A stretch of 64,000 nucleotides of DNA. Source: Bin125 sp026705025. GTDB lineage: Bacteria > Chloroflexota > Dehalococcoidia > Bin125. Below, one piece after another: positions 1 to 8,484 of this stretch. The translations under genes and the position numbers were made by a program. The DNA lies in assembly GCA_026705025.1 (NCBI GenBank), contig JAPPBN010000026.1, positions 1 to 64,000 on the forward strand, given 5' to 3'. The stretch's first letter is position 1, and each line of letters opens with the position of its first letter. The notes under the pieces are model-generated. The model did not search any database. It saw only the letters and a program-made list of their open reading frames with translations, and was not told the origin of the DNA.

Positions 1-1191
1 CGCAACGGCGCGGTCGTCTCGGAGGAAGTGATCTCGCTGCAACATCAGGTGGCGGACGAAGCGCCAGGCGAGGACGCCGAGGATGTGCGAGTCTCGGGCT
101 ACACGCTGATCCCGCTGGATGCCGCACGTTCGCTGGCCGTGACCATGGTGCCCGCGCAGGAGAGCTATGAGTTCTGGTATCGGGTCATCCCGACACCGGC
201 GACGGCGTCGGGTTTGACCTTCGCCAAGCTCGGCGTCGGCCAGGATCCGCCGCTCGGTCCGCGCCTGATGCTGGCCATCGGCAGTGAACGGTTATTCGAA
301 GGGGTCGTCTCCCTTGAACAGGCGGAAGGCGAGGCGATGCTCTCCGCATTGCCGCTCACGGAGGACGAGTTCCTCCTGGTCGGGCTGCGCGACGCTGAAG
401 CTGGTGAGGGTTTTTTCTACTACTCACAGCAACGAGAGAGCGATCGCGGTCTGCTGGCGGTCGGCGAAACGGTCGAGTTGAGCAGCGGGGTCAGCCTGAC
501 CTATCAGGGCATCGAGCCCGATCACGGGCTCCAGGGACGACTCGACGAGGATGAAACGCGTCTGGTTGGATCGATTCAGCTCACCTGGTTGGGCGCCGAG
601 TCCGTTTTCTACGAAGTCGCGCCCGACATTCCCGGCGCGGATGGCGATGTCCTGATTGCGCTCGAGCGCTTCGGCCAGGCCCGCACCGCCGAGCAGTTCG
701 ACGCCCTGGGCGGCGAAGGCGTTCGCCTCGCCACCGGATCAAGCAACGACTCGTCGGCCGGAGGTCAGGTCGCACGCCCTTCCCGAATGATCCTCGGGCT
801 CGGAGGGGACGCCGGACGGATCGAACTGGACGAAGGGCAGGAGATCGTCCATGCCGGTCTGCGTTATCAGTTCGCCGGACCGCGTGAATTCACCGGCTTG
901 AACGTCCGCCGCGATCCGGGTGGAACCACATTCTGGGTCGGGATTGGTCTGGGAATTGTCGGCATGACGACCACCTTCTTCATGCCACGCCGACGGATCT
1001 GGGCCCGGGTGACGGCGAATCGTGTGCAACTCGCCGGCCAGGCCGGACACGGGATCGATCTGACCTCGGAACTCGAACGCCTGGTCACGGGCGAAGAGCC
1101 GCCGAAGCGCAAACTGCGTCTCGCTCCACGTCGCGGACTGTTCGGCGGCGACTACGCTCAACCTGAGGATGGGAGGCGGGACGATGCCTGA
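1..1191 (+). CDS. resB: ResB-like cytochrome c biogenesis protein (5' truncated by window edge)
   Basis: The frame is open from base 1 and the first possible start at 28 is internal, so the true start lies before the window. ResB (Ccs1) works with ResC/CcsA in system II cytochrome c maturation, delivering heme to apocytochromes outside the membrane. The visible part is the long extracytoplasmic domain, then one late transmembrane segment (about residues 300-320 of the visible reading), then a basic PRRRIWARV stretch. A ligand-like 'GLNVRRDPG' stretch followed by a hydrophobic helix and a basic tail is the usual ResB C-terminus. It overlaps lgt by 8 bases. The cytochrome c encoded at 17824 is a plausible client. 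Family assignment rests on the C-terminal part only. Confidence 0.75.
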   Translation, partial: RNGAVVSEEVISLQHQVADEAPGEDAEDVRVSGYTLIPLDAARSLAVTMVPAQESYEFWYRVIPTPATASGLTFAKLGVGQDPPLGPRLMLAIGSERLFEGVVSLEQAEGEAMLSALPLTEDEFLLVGLRDAEAGEGFFYYSQQRESDRGLLAVGETVELSSGVSLTYQGIEPDHGLQGRLDEDETRLVGSIQLTWLGAESVFYEVAPDIPGADGDVLIALERFGQARTAEQFDALGGEGVRLATGSSNDSSAGGQVARPSRMILGLGGDAGRIELDEGQEIVHAGLRYQFAGPREFTGLNVRRDPGGTTFWVGIGLGIVGMTTTFFMPRRRIWARVTANRVQLAGQAGHGIDLTSELERLVTGEEPPKRKLRLAPRRGLFGGDYAQPEDGRRDDA

Positions 1192-2110
1192 GTTGGTTGG
1201 GATCATCAACATCAACATTAATCCGGTGTTGATCGACACAGGCGGATTCGAGCTGACCTGGCACGGACTCTTCACGGCGGTCGGAATCGCGCTGGGCGTC
1301 TGGCTGGCGGTGCGACTGGCTCGCCGGGCGCGGATCTCCGAGGACGACGCGATGTCCATCGCGGTCGTCTCGGTTGTGTCCGGCATCATCGGCGCCCGGT
1401 TGCTCTGGGTCTTCGAGCACACGGACCAGATCGGCTCGGTCGGCGACATTTTCGCCCTGACCGACGGCGGCATCTCGATCTACGGCGCGATGATCGGCGG
1501 CGTCCTGGGCGGGTTCACCTACGTCACCTTCTTCAAGCCCAACTTTCCCAAGTGGGTCGCATTGGACGTCGCCGCCCCGGGCATGATTCTTGGTCAGGCC
1601 GTCGGACGCTTCGGCGACTTTGTCAATGGCGAGCACTTCGCCAACGCCTCCGAGCTGCCCTGGGCCTTCCGCTACACACATCCGTTGACCGACGGTCCAT
1701 GGTCGGCGCCGGGCGTCGACGATTGGTATCGCGGCTCACGAGGCTTCGAGGGCGAGGCGCCCGTCGCCGTCCATCCGGTCGCCGGCGGCTACGAGCCAAT
1801 CCTCGACCTCATGATCCTCGCCGGACTGTTCCTGTTCCGTCGGATGGGCGTCGGCGCAGGATGGGGGTTCACCTTCTATGTCTTCGCCTACGCGGTGGTG
1901 CGCGGCGCGCTCTCCCTCTTACGCACCGACGAAGCGGCCGTCGCCAGCGCGCTGTCCGTTCCCCAACTGCTCGCGATCCTTACAGCCGTCGCCGCGGTCT
2001 GGATGGCGTTGCACCTGCGACGGCATCGTCAACCGCCGGTGCAGACCGGCCTGGCGGTCGAGCGGCACACGCATCGCGGCAGTCGGCGAGGAGGCCTCGG
2101 ACGTGGCTGA
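1184..2110 (+). CDS. lgt: Prolipoprotein diacylglyceryl transferase
   Basis: Lgt transfers a diacylglyceryl group from phosphatidylglycerol to the lipobox cysteine of prolipoproteins in the cytoplasmic membrane. The 308-residue product has multiple hydrophobic helices and the Lgt signature region reading VGRFGDFVNGEH, with the usual first G-N replaced by G-D. An in-frame ATG at 1169 exists, but GGAGG sits 7 bases before the ATG at 1184 and directly abuts the one at 1169, so 1184 is preferred. The gene overlaps both neighbours by a few bases, which suggests translational coupling. Likely substrates include the lipobox-bearing solute-binding proteins encoded at 48568, 60732 and 62700. Confidence 0.9.
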   Translation: MPELVGIINININPVLIDTGGFELTWHGLFTAVGIALGVWLAVRLARRARISEDDAMSIAVVSVVSGIIGARLLWVFEHTDQIGSVGDIFALTDGGISIYGAMIGGVLGGFTYVTFFKPNFPKWVALDVAAPGMILGQAVGRFGDFVNGEHFANASELPWAFRYTHPLTDGPWSAPGVDDWYRGSRGFEGEAPVAVHPVAGGYEPILDLMILAGLFLFRRMGVGAGWGFTFYVFAYAVVRGALSLLRTDEAAVASALSVPQLLAILTAVAAVWMALHLRRHRQPPVQTGLAVERHTHRGSRRGGLGRG

Positions 2111-2351
2111 GACGCTCGAACTTGTCCTCTGGGTCAAATCCGACTGCGGCGCCTGCGATCAAGCGCAGGAGTTGATGGCCTCGCTCTCGGCGGCGATGCG
2201 GTTCGACTGGTCGACGGATGAAGGTGAATACGAAGATTCAGTACCGGTCGTTGCGACCAGGGACGGCCATGTGCTGGCCGAGGCGCCAATCGTCGCCAGT
2301 GACCTCGTCGATGCGATCCTGACGGCTAGCGCTCCAGACTCTCCAGATTGA
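2103..2351 (+). CDS. Small thioredoxin/glutaredoxin-like protein
   Basis: An 82-residue protein starting at GTG 2103, inside the end of lgt. A CGAC (CxxC) motif lies near residue 14 after a short beta strand, as in thioredoxin-fold mini-proteins of the glutaredoxin/DUF836 type, and an SVPVV segment resembles the cis-proline region (VPVV). It could act as a thiol-disulfide reductant in the cytoplasm. Its 3' end overlaps the 3' end of the convergent cysH by 26 bases, so it may reduce CysH, but that is only positional. Longer upstream readings in this frame lie within lgt and are not credible. Confidence 0.7.
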   Translation: MAETLELVLWVKSDCGACDQAQELMASLSAAMRFDWSTDEGEYEDSVPVVATRDGHVLAEAPIVASDLVDAILTASAPDSPD

Positions 2352-3090
2352 TCGAGTGCAGGCCGCACTCTTTCTGCGTCGCCTCTTCCCACCACCAGCG
2401 ACCAGCGCGTTCGTGTTCACCGGGATGAGTCGCGCGAGTGCAGGGTGCGCAACCGATCGATTTGAATCCCTGGTCGTGCAGCGGGTTGTAGGGCACGCCG
2501 TAGGCCATGATCTGCTGCCAGACCTGGGCCGAGCTCCAGTTCGCCAGCGGATTGAATTTGACCAGCGGATCGTCTGCCCGGCCGAATCCCGGGTCGAGCT
2601 GGACGACCGGGATGTCGGCTCGCGTTCCTGGTGACTGGTCCTTGCGCTGACCCGTGACATACGCTTCAACGTCGGCCAGCGCCCGGCCCAGCGGCTCGAC
2701 CTTGCGGATCCCGCAGCATTCCTGGTGACCGTCGGAGCGAAAGCTGAACAACCCTTTCTCCCGGACCAGCGCCTCGACCGCGTCTGCCTGCGGATGGTAG
2801 GCCTCGATCGGAACGTCGTAGTGGTCGCTCACGCGTTGGATGAACTCGAGCGTCTCCGGATGCAGCCGTCCCGTGTCCAGCGTGAAGACGCGGAACTGTT
2901 TGCCCAGTTTCTCGGCCTCGCGAGCGGCAAAGTCGACCAGCACAACATCCTCTGCCCCGCTGAAGGAAATGGTCAGCCCGTCGAAGTGCGCCAGCGCCTC
3001 GGCAATGATGTCCGCAGGATGCGCGGAAGCCAGCCGCGCGGCCGTCGCGTCGATCTGTGTCGCGTCGAATGCACTGCTGATGGTCGTCAT
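2326..3090 (-). CDS. cysH: Phosphoadenylyl-/adenylyl-sulfate reductase
   Basis: CysH reduces activated sulfate (APS or PAPS) to sulfite with thioredoxin or glutaredoxin in assimilatory sulfur metabolism. The 254-residue protein has the SFSGAEDVV nucleotide loop near residue 42, paired cysteines C125-C126, C214-x2-C217, and the catalytic ECGLH motif with C242 near the C-terminus. The CC...CxxC set binds a [4Fe-4S] cluster and is typical of bacterial APS reductases, so APS is the likelier substrate. It diverges from the Rrf2 regulator at 3210, with a candidate operator between them. No sulfate adenylyltransferase or sulfite reductase gene is in the window. Confidence 0.93.
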   Translation of the reverse strand: MTTISSAFDATQIDATAARLASAHPADIIAEALAHFDGLTISFSGAEDVVLVDFAAREAEKLGKQFRVFTLDTGRLHPETLEFIQRVSDHYDVPIEAYHPQADAVEALVREKGLFSFRSDGHQECCGIRKVEPLGRALADVEAYVTGQRKDQSPGTRADIPVVQLDPGFGRADDPLVKFNPLANWSSAQVWQQIMAYGVPYNPLHDQGFKSIGCAPCTRATHPGEHERAGRWWWEEATQKECGLHSINLESLER

Positions 3091-3143
3091 GGGCAGGCTC
3101 CAGGCGGAGGATCGGCCCCGGTGGCCGTCCGGGCGAAGGGAAA

Positions 3144-3168
3144 TGTTACTATTTCAGTCAAGATTATC
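3144..3168. promoter_or_regulatory. Candidate Rrf2-family operator in the cysH/rrf2 divergent region
   Basis: This is an AT-rich patch in an otherwise GC-rich gap. Read on the minus strand it contains TTGACTGAAATAGTAAC, an imperfect dyad (GACT...AGTa). It fits much of the published IscR type-1 consensus core GACTRWWWYAGTC, with one mismatch inside the core. It lies between cysH and an Rrf2-family gene, where an autoregulated Rrf2 repressor would be expected to bind. Binding itself is inferred. Confidence 0.45.
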
Positions 3169-3209
3169 CGCATCGCCCCAGATGCGGTGTGTCTGGAGAC
3201 GCGCCCGCG

Positions 3210-3671
3210 ATGATGAAGCTGTCGTCCACGAGCGATTATGGCATTCGCGCCCTGGTCGATCTCGCGCAGCACGACGATGGCGCGCCGATTCCGTCGGCCG
3301 AAATCGCCGAGCGGCAGGGCATCCCCGGTTCGCTGGCCGGCCAGGTGCTAGGACGTCTGCGCGCCGCCGGCTTCATCTCTTCCGCCCGTGGCGCGCAGGG
3401 CGGACACCAGCTCGCCCTGCCTCCCGAGGACATCCGACTGGATCGCGTGGTCGAGGCGCTCGAGGGCCCGTTGACCCTGGCCGACTGCCTCGAGCGCGGC
3501 GCGCAGAACGGGCGAGCCTCCGAGCGCTGTACCGGGGCGGCCGCGCAAGTCCGCCTCTGGGACGATGTGCGCGCCGCCATCCTGACCACACTGGCCGACC
3601 GCTCAATCGCCGACCTGGCCGCGGAATCGGCATTGCTGGGATCACCGACCGGTGGTCGATACCAGATCTAG
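3210..3671 (+). CDS. Rrf2-family transcriptional regulator (CymR-like)
   Basis: This 153-residue protein has the Rrf2 winged helix-turn-helix. It opens with MMKLSSTSDYGIRALVDLA, followed by a recognition helix near residues 28-45 and the G-GG wing (ARGAQGG). Two cysteines lie in the region where IscR carries three cluster ligands, so an Fe-S cluster is not assured. Cluster-free CymR-type members sense cysteine status through a cysteine synthase, and cysK lies 27 bases downstream. The ATG at 3210 is chosen over a GTG at 3189 because Rrf2 proteins begin about here; 3213 is an alternative. It probably controls cysH, itself and the sulfur genes downstream. Confidence 0.85.
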   Translation: MMKLSSTSDYGIRALVDLAQHDDGAPIPSAEIAERQGIPGSLAGQVLGRLRAAGFISSARGAQGGHQLALPPEDIRLDRVVEALEGPLTLADCLERGAQNGRASERCTGAAAQVRLWDDVRAAILTTLADRSIADLAAESALLGSPTGGRYQI

Positions 3672-3698
3672 AACAACCCCGACGAGACGACCCCCACC

Positions 3699-4652
3699 TT
3701 GAGCCTGACTCGACCGCCCCTGGCAAACTCTGTGCTTGATCTGATCGGCGCCACGCCGATGGTCACGCTCACGCGCGTCGTGTCCGACGGCGGCGCCGAG
3801 GTGGTCGCCAAGCTGGAATCACTCAATCCTGGCGGATCGGTCAAGGACCGGATCGCCAAGTCGATGATCGAAGACGCGGAATGCAGCGGCGCGCTGCAGG
3901 CTGGCGACATCATTGTCGAGCCCACGTCCGGCAACACTGGCGTCGGACTTGCCCTGGTGGCCGCGGTCAAGGGCTATCGGTTGATCCTGACCATGCCTGA
4001 GGACATGTCGCACGAGCGTCGCCGGTTGCTGGAGCGCTTCGGCGCGGAAGTCGTCCTGACGCCCGCGATTGAAGGCATGACCGGCGCCGTCTTCGCGGCC
4101 GAGGAACTGGCTTCCGAGGACGGCTACTTCATGCCGCAGCAGTTTCAGAATCTCTCCAATCCCGAGATCCACCGCCGAACCACCGCACTGGAAATCTGGT
4201 CGGCGCTGGAAGATCGCGAAATGCCCGACGGCGAGCGACTCCACGCATTCGTCACGGGCGTGGGCACCGGCGGTACCATCACCGGCGTCGGAGAAGTGCT
4301 GCGCGAACGGCGGCCCGGGCTATCCGTGACGGCGGTCGAGCCTGAGCGCTCCCCGGTCCTGCAGGGCGGACGCTTCTCCGTCCATGCCATTCAGGGCATC
4401 GGCGCATCATTCGTGCCCGGTGTCCTCAACCGCGAGGTCTACGACGAGGTGATTGGCGTATCCGATCGCGACGCCGAGCAGATGATGCTCCGGCTCACGC
4501 GTGAAGAGGGAATCTTGTGTGGAATTTCATCGGGCGCGAACGTATACGCGGCGAACGTCGTCGCCGAGCGTCTCGGACCCGGTTGTCGTGTCGTCACCAC
4601 GATCTGCGACACGGGCGAGCGGTATCTGTCGATGCCGCTCTCCGAGAGCTAG
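3699..4652 (+). CDS. cysK: Cysteine synthase A (O-acetylserine sulfhydrylase)
   Basis: This is a PLP enzyme that makes cysteine from O-acetylserine and sulfide. The 317-residue protein has the PLP lysine K49 in GGSVKDR, the PTSGNTG substrate loop, the GTGGT phosphate-binding loop and the SPVLQGG...IQGIG segment typical of CysK rather than CysM. The annotated start is TTG 3699; a GTG at 3732 (after ANS) is the alternative, and neither has a strong ribosome site. It follows the Rrf2 gene, suggesting a CymR-CysK regulatory pair. A second, CysO-type cysteine synthase lies at 6211. Confidence 0.92.
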   Translation: MSLTRPPLANSVLDLIGATPMVTLTRVVSDGGAEVVAKLESLNPGGSVKDRIAKSMIEDAECSGALQAGDIIVEPTSGNTGVGLALVAAVKGYRLILTMPEDMSHERRRLLERFGAEVVLTPAIEGMTGAVFAAEELASEDGYFMPQQFQNLSNPEIHRRTTALEIWSALEDREMPDGERLHAFVTGVGTGGTITGVGEVLRERRPGLSVTAVEPERSPVLQGGRFSVHAIQGIGASFVPGVLNREVYDEVIGVSDRDAEQMMLRLTREEGILCGISSGANVYAANVVAERLGPGCRVVTTICDTGERYLSMPLSES

Positions 4653-4690
4653 GTACAGCGAGCGAGCTGAGAGGCTGAGAGGACAAGTCA

Positions 4691-5779
4691 ATGAGCGTGA
4701 AGGTCTACATTCCAACGCCGTTCCGCAAGATCACGGGCAACCGCACCTTCGTCGACGCCGACGGGATCGACGTCAACGGTGTGCTGCGCGATCTCGATCA
4801 GCGCTTCCCCGGCTTCGGCGAGATGGTCTTCGACGGCGAGCAGGAGCTGCTCGAACACGTCAACGTCTACGTCAACAATCACGAGATCGCCTCGCTCGAA
4901 GGGCCCGAGACCCCGGTCTCGGACGGCGACGAGCTGGCCGTCATCCCGGCGATTGCGGGCGGCGCGGGTGCGGCAATGACGCCCGAGATGGTCGAACGCT
5001 ACTCACGGCACCTGATCATGGACCAGGTCGGTCCGCTCGGCCAGCGCAAGCTGATCGACGGCAAGGTCCTCGCCGTCGGCGCCGGCGGACTCGGATCGCC
5101 GGTCCTCGTCTACCTCGCGGCAGCCGGGATCGGCACGATCGGGGTCGCCGACTTCGATGTCGTCGACCGCTCCAACCTGCAACGGCAGATCATTCACGGC
5201 ACCTCGGACATCGGACGACTGAAGGTCGACTCGGCCAAGGACCGGATTCTGGAGATGAATCCGAACATCAACGTGATCACTCATACCTCGCCGCTGACCT
5301 CCGACAACGCCATGGAGATCATCCCCGAGTACGACGTGATCATCAACGGAGCCGACAACTTCGCCACCCGCTATCTGATCAACGACGCCGCCTTCCTCGC
5401 CGAGAAAGTCCTCGTCGACGGATCGATCTTCCTCTTTGAAGGTCAGGTCACGACCTTCTTCCCTGGCGAGGGTTGTTACCGCTGCCTCTATCCCTCGCCG
5501 CCGCCGCCGGGCATGGTTCCGTCCTGCTCCGAGGCTGGCGTGCTCGGCGTACTGCCCGGCACCGTCGGCGCAATCCAGGCGACTGAAGCGATTAAGGTCC
5601 TGCTCGAGCAGGGCGAGCCACTCAAGAACCGCCTCCTGTTGTACGACGCCCTGGCCATGGACTTCCGCACCGTCAAGATTCGCCGCGATCCCCAGTGTCC
5701 ACTCTGCGGCGATGCCCCAACGGTGACCAAACTGATCGACTACGAGGAGTTCTGCGGCTCACCCTTCCACGAGAACTAG
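4691..5779 (+). CDS. Fusion of a ThiS/MoaD-like sulfur carrier with a MoeB/ThiF/MoeZ-type E1 adenylyltransferase
   Basis: Residues 1-91 form a ubiquitin-like beta-grasp sulfur carrier ending in an AIAGG motif, and residues 98-362 form an E1-like enzyme. The E1 part has VGAGGLGS (about 129-136), an acidic loop DFDVVDRSNLQRQ, two CxxC pairs (C262/C265, C336/C339) that should bind zinc, and PSCSEAGVLG. The E1 half closely resembles mycobacterial MoeZ up to 'DYEEFCG' but lacks MoeZ's C-terminal rhodanese domain. Such E1s adenylate the C-terminal glycine of carriers and then install a thiocarboxylate. Here the carrier's GG is internal, followed by AGAAM, so it would need cleavage to work. The likely free substrate is the carrier at 5933. 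Confidence 0.9.
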   Translation: MSVKVYIPTPFRKITGNRTFVDADGIDVNGVLRDLDQRFPGFGEMVFDGEQELLEHVNVYVNNHEIASLEGPETPVSDGDELAVIPAIAGGAGAAMTPEMVERYSRHLIMDQVGPLGQRKLIDGKVLAVGAGGLGSPVLVYLAAAGIGTIGVADFDVVDRSNLQRQIIHGTSDIGRLKVDSAKDRILEMNPNINVITHTSPLTSDNAMEIIPEYDVIINGADNFATRYLINDAAFLAEKVLVDGSIFLFEGQVTTFFPGEGCYRCLYPSPPPPGMVPSCSEAGVLGVLPGTVGAIQATEAIKVLLEQGEPLKNRLLLYDALAMDFRTVKIRRDPQCPLCGDAPTVTKLIDYEEFCGSPFHEN

Positions 5780-5796
5780 CTGTCTCTCACCGCGAA

Positions 5797-5900
5797 GGGG
5801 GAGATGGCCGACAACCACCACTCTCCCCCCCTTCAGGGGGAGATGGCCGATAACCACCACTCTCCCCCCTCTGGGGGGAGATGCCGAAGGCAGAGGGGGG
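5797..5900. repeat. Tandem hairpin-forming intergenic repeat
   Basis: Two near-identical units of about 33 bases (5797-5831 and 5836-5868) each begin with GGGGGAGATGGCCGA and end in CTCTCCCCC, so each can fold on itself. A third partial unit runs to 5900. They lie between the E1 fusion and cysO. They probably form RNA hairpins or represent a REP-like element, and could uncouple expression of the two genes. The GATGG inside the units gives in-frame starts for cysO, but these are repeat-derived and not used here. Confidence 0.75.
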
Positions 5901-5932
5901 CTCCGGGAGCCCAATGCGAGAGGAATCGACAT

Positions 5933-6210
5933 ATGGCTGTTGAAGTTCGGGTCCCGTCGATGCTGCAGAAGTTCACCGACGGCGAGAAGAAGGTGCAACT
6001 GGAATCCGCGAACATCAGCGAACTGCTGACAACGCTGGAGACCTCGTATCCCGGGATCGGCGATCAGCTGATGGAAGACGGCGAACTCCGCCGCTTCGTC
6101 AACATCTACCTCAACGACGAGGACATCCGCTTCCTCGACGGTATGGACACCTCGCTCTCCGACGGCGACGTGCTCGCGATCCTGCCTGCGCTCGCCGGAG
6201 GCGCATCCTG

Positions 6211-6211
<1 letters not shown>
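5933..6211 (+). CDS. cysO: CysO-like ubiquitin-fold sulfur carrier protein
   Basis: This 92-residue beta-grasp protein resembles Mycobacterium CysO, which carries sulfide as a C-terminal thiocarboxylate and donates it to O-phosphoserine bound on CysM. The ATG at 5933 is preferred because AGAGGA lies 8 bases upstream and everything earlier in the frame is intergenic repeat. The chain ends ALAGGAS: the conserved diglycine (89-90) is followed by two extra residues instead of being terminal. It probably needs trimming, and the JAMM peptidase at 9105 is the obvious candidate. Its stop overlaps the cysM start (TGATG), so the two are translationally coupled. Confidence 0.9.
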
Positions 6212-7170
<959 letters not shown>

Positions 7171-7200
7171 TGCACCACCGTCCACAGAAAGGACACCAAC

Positions 7201-8046
7201 ATGGCCAACTACGCGCACCCCGAGAAACTCGTCTCGACCGATTGGGTCGCCGACAACCTCGACAATCCCAACGTCGTCCTGATCGAGGTTGACGTCGACA
7301 CCTCGGCCTACGACGAAGGCCACCCGCCCGGAGCAGTCGCCTGGAACTGGACCTCGCAGCTTCAGGACCAGGTCTCGCGTGACGTCGCCTCCCGTGAGGT
7401 CGTCACCAACCTGCTCCAGAGCGCCGGCGCCAACGACGACTCGCAGATCGTCCTCTTCGGCGACAACAACAACTGGTTCGCCGCCTATGCGCTGTGGATG
7501 CTCGAGCTCTATGGCGTCACCAACACCGCGCTGATGGATGGCGGCCGGGTCAAGTGGGAGGCCGAAGGCCGCGCCACCACCACCGATGCTCCCGCGGCCG
7601 GCTCCGGCAGCATTGCCGTCGCCGAGCGTGACGAAGCGCTGCGGGCCAAGCTGCCCGACGTGCTCGCCCACGTCGAAGCCGGTGGTCAGCTCGTCGACGT
7701 CCGCTCGCCCGATGAGTTCAACGGCGTGATCATGGCCCCGCCGGGCCTGCCCGAGACCGCACAGCGCAAGGGCCACGTGCCCGGCGCATCGAACATCCCC
7801 TGGGCGACCGCCGTCGCCGAGGACGGCACCTTCAAGTCGGCCGACGAGCTCAGCAACATCTACCAGGCGCAGGGCATCACGGGCGACCAGCCGGTGATCG
7901 CCTACTGCCGCATCGGCGAACGCTCCTCCCATAGCTGGTTTGCCCTCCGCTACCTGCTCGGCATCGACAACACGTCCAACTACGACGGTTCATGGACCGA
8001 GTACGGCTCCGTCGTCGGCGTCCCGATCGACAACCCCAGCGCCTGA
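7201..8046 (+). CDS. Tandem-rhodanese thiosulfate sulfurtransferase (CysA2/SseA-like)
   Basis: This 281-residue protein has two rhodanese domains. The C-terminal one carries the active loop CRIGERSS; the N-terminal one lacks a loop cysteine and is structural. Segments such as DNNNWFAAYA, DVRSPDEF and NYDGSWTEYGS match mycobacterial CysA2, thought to supply persulfide sulfur to the MoeZ/CysO system. An AAAGGA ribosome site precedes the ATG. Lying between cysM and mec, it can provide the sulfur that the E1 fusion loads on CysO, standing in for the rhodanese domain missing from that E1. Confidence 0.9.
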   Translation: MANYAHPEKLVSTDWVADNLDNPNVVLIEVDVDTSAYDEGHPPGAVAWNWTSQLQDQVSRDVASREVVTNLLQSAGANDDSQIVLFGDNNNWFAAYALWMLELYGVTNTALMDGGRVKWEAEGRATTTDAPAAGSGSIAVAERDEALRAKLPDVLAHVEAGGQLVDVRSPDEFNGVIMAPPGLPETAQRKGHVPGASNIPWATAVAEDGTFKSADELSNIYQAQGITGDQPVIAYCRIGERSSHSWFALRYLLGIDNTSNYDGSWTEYGSVVGVPIDNPSA

Positions 8047-8054
8047 TTCTCAGA

Positions 8055-8100
8055 CCTCCCCCTCCGGGGGAGGTGCCCCGCAGGGGCGGAGGGGGCCGCC
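8055..8100. repeat. GC-rich intergenic palindromes
   Basis: A perfect stem CCTCCCCC/GGGGGAGG (8055-8073) is followed by a second palindrome GCCCCGCAGGGGC (8074-8086). They lie directly after the rhodanese gene. They could act as a terminator-like or mRNA-stabilising hairpin, although there is no T-run. They resemble in composition the repeat at 5797. Confidence 0.6.
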
Positions 8101-8104
8101 GAGC

Positions 8105-8482
8105 GTGCCGACTGACGCCGTCTGGAAGCGCACCGTCGCCCGAGCCGTCAGTTCGGGCGACGCCTCGGCGCTGCCGATTCATTTCTCCGCCGCGGTCCTC
8201 CACCGCTATCTCGACCGCGGTGCCAAAATCCTGCGAACCAACACGGTCGGCCGCCTGCTGCAGCCGGGCAAGGCCGTGATCGACTTTGGCATCGTCGAGG
8301 ACGACGCCGTCATTCACCTCCGCTTCGGCGACATCGCGGCGCTGATTCCCGAGTCCGAGCGAGAACATTGGCTCGCTCACCTGGTCGCCCCCGCAGCCAG
8401 TCGTCCCTACCTCCAGATGACCCTCCAACCTGGCGCCTGCCACGACGACGGCGAACTGCGCGAGTGGACGCCTGAGGCATAA
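8105..8482 (+). CDS. Conserved-looking hypothetical protein in the cysteine cluster
   Basis: This is a 125-residue soluble protein of unknown function. The GTG start at 8105 is chosen because the upstream frame is the palindromic repeat. No catalytic motif is recognised; the sequence looks alpha/beta, with an internal 'RTNTVGRLLQPGKAVIDFGIVEDD' type region and two C-terminal histidine/cysteine-containing turns. The methyltransferase at 8485 begins 2 bases after its stop, so they are almost certainly cotranscribed with mec. A role in sulfur metabolism is positional inference only. Confidence 0.7.
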   Translation: MPTDAVWKRTVARAVSSGDASALPIHFSAAVLHRYLDRGAKILRTNTVGRLLQPGKAVIDFGIVEDDAVIHLRFGDIAALIPESEREHWLAHLVAPAASRPYLQMTLQPGACHDDGELREWTPEA

Positions 8483-8484
8483 CG

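Noticed and set aside
5797..5900. Possible CRISPR-like repeat array
   Set aside because: Only two full units with no unique spacers between them and no cas genes nearby.
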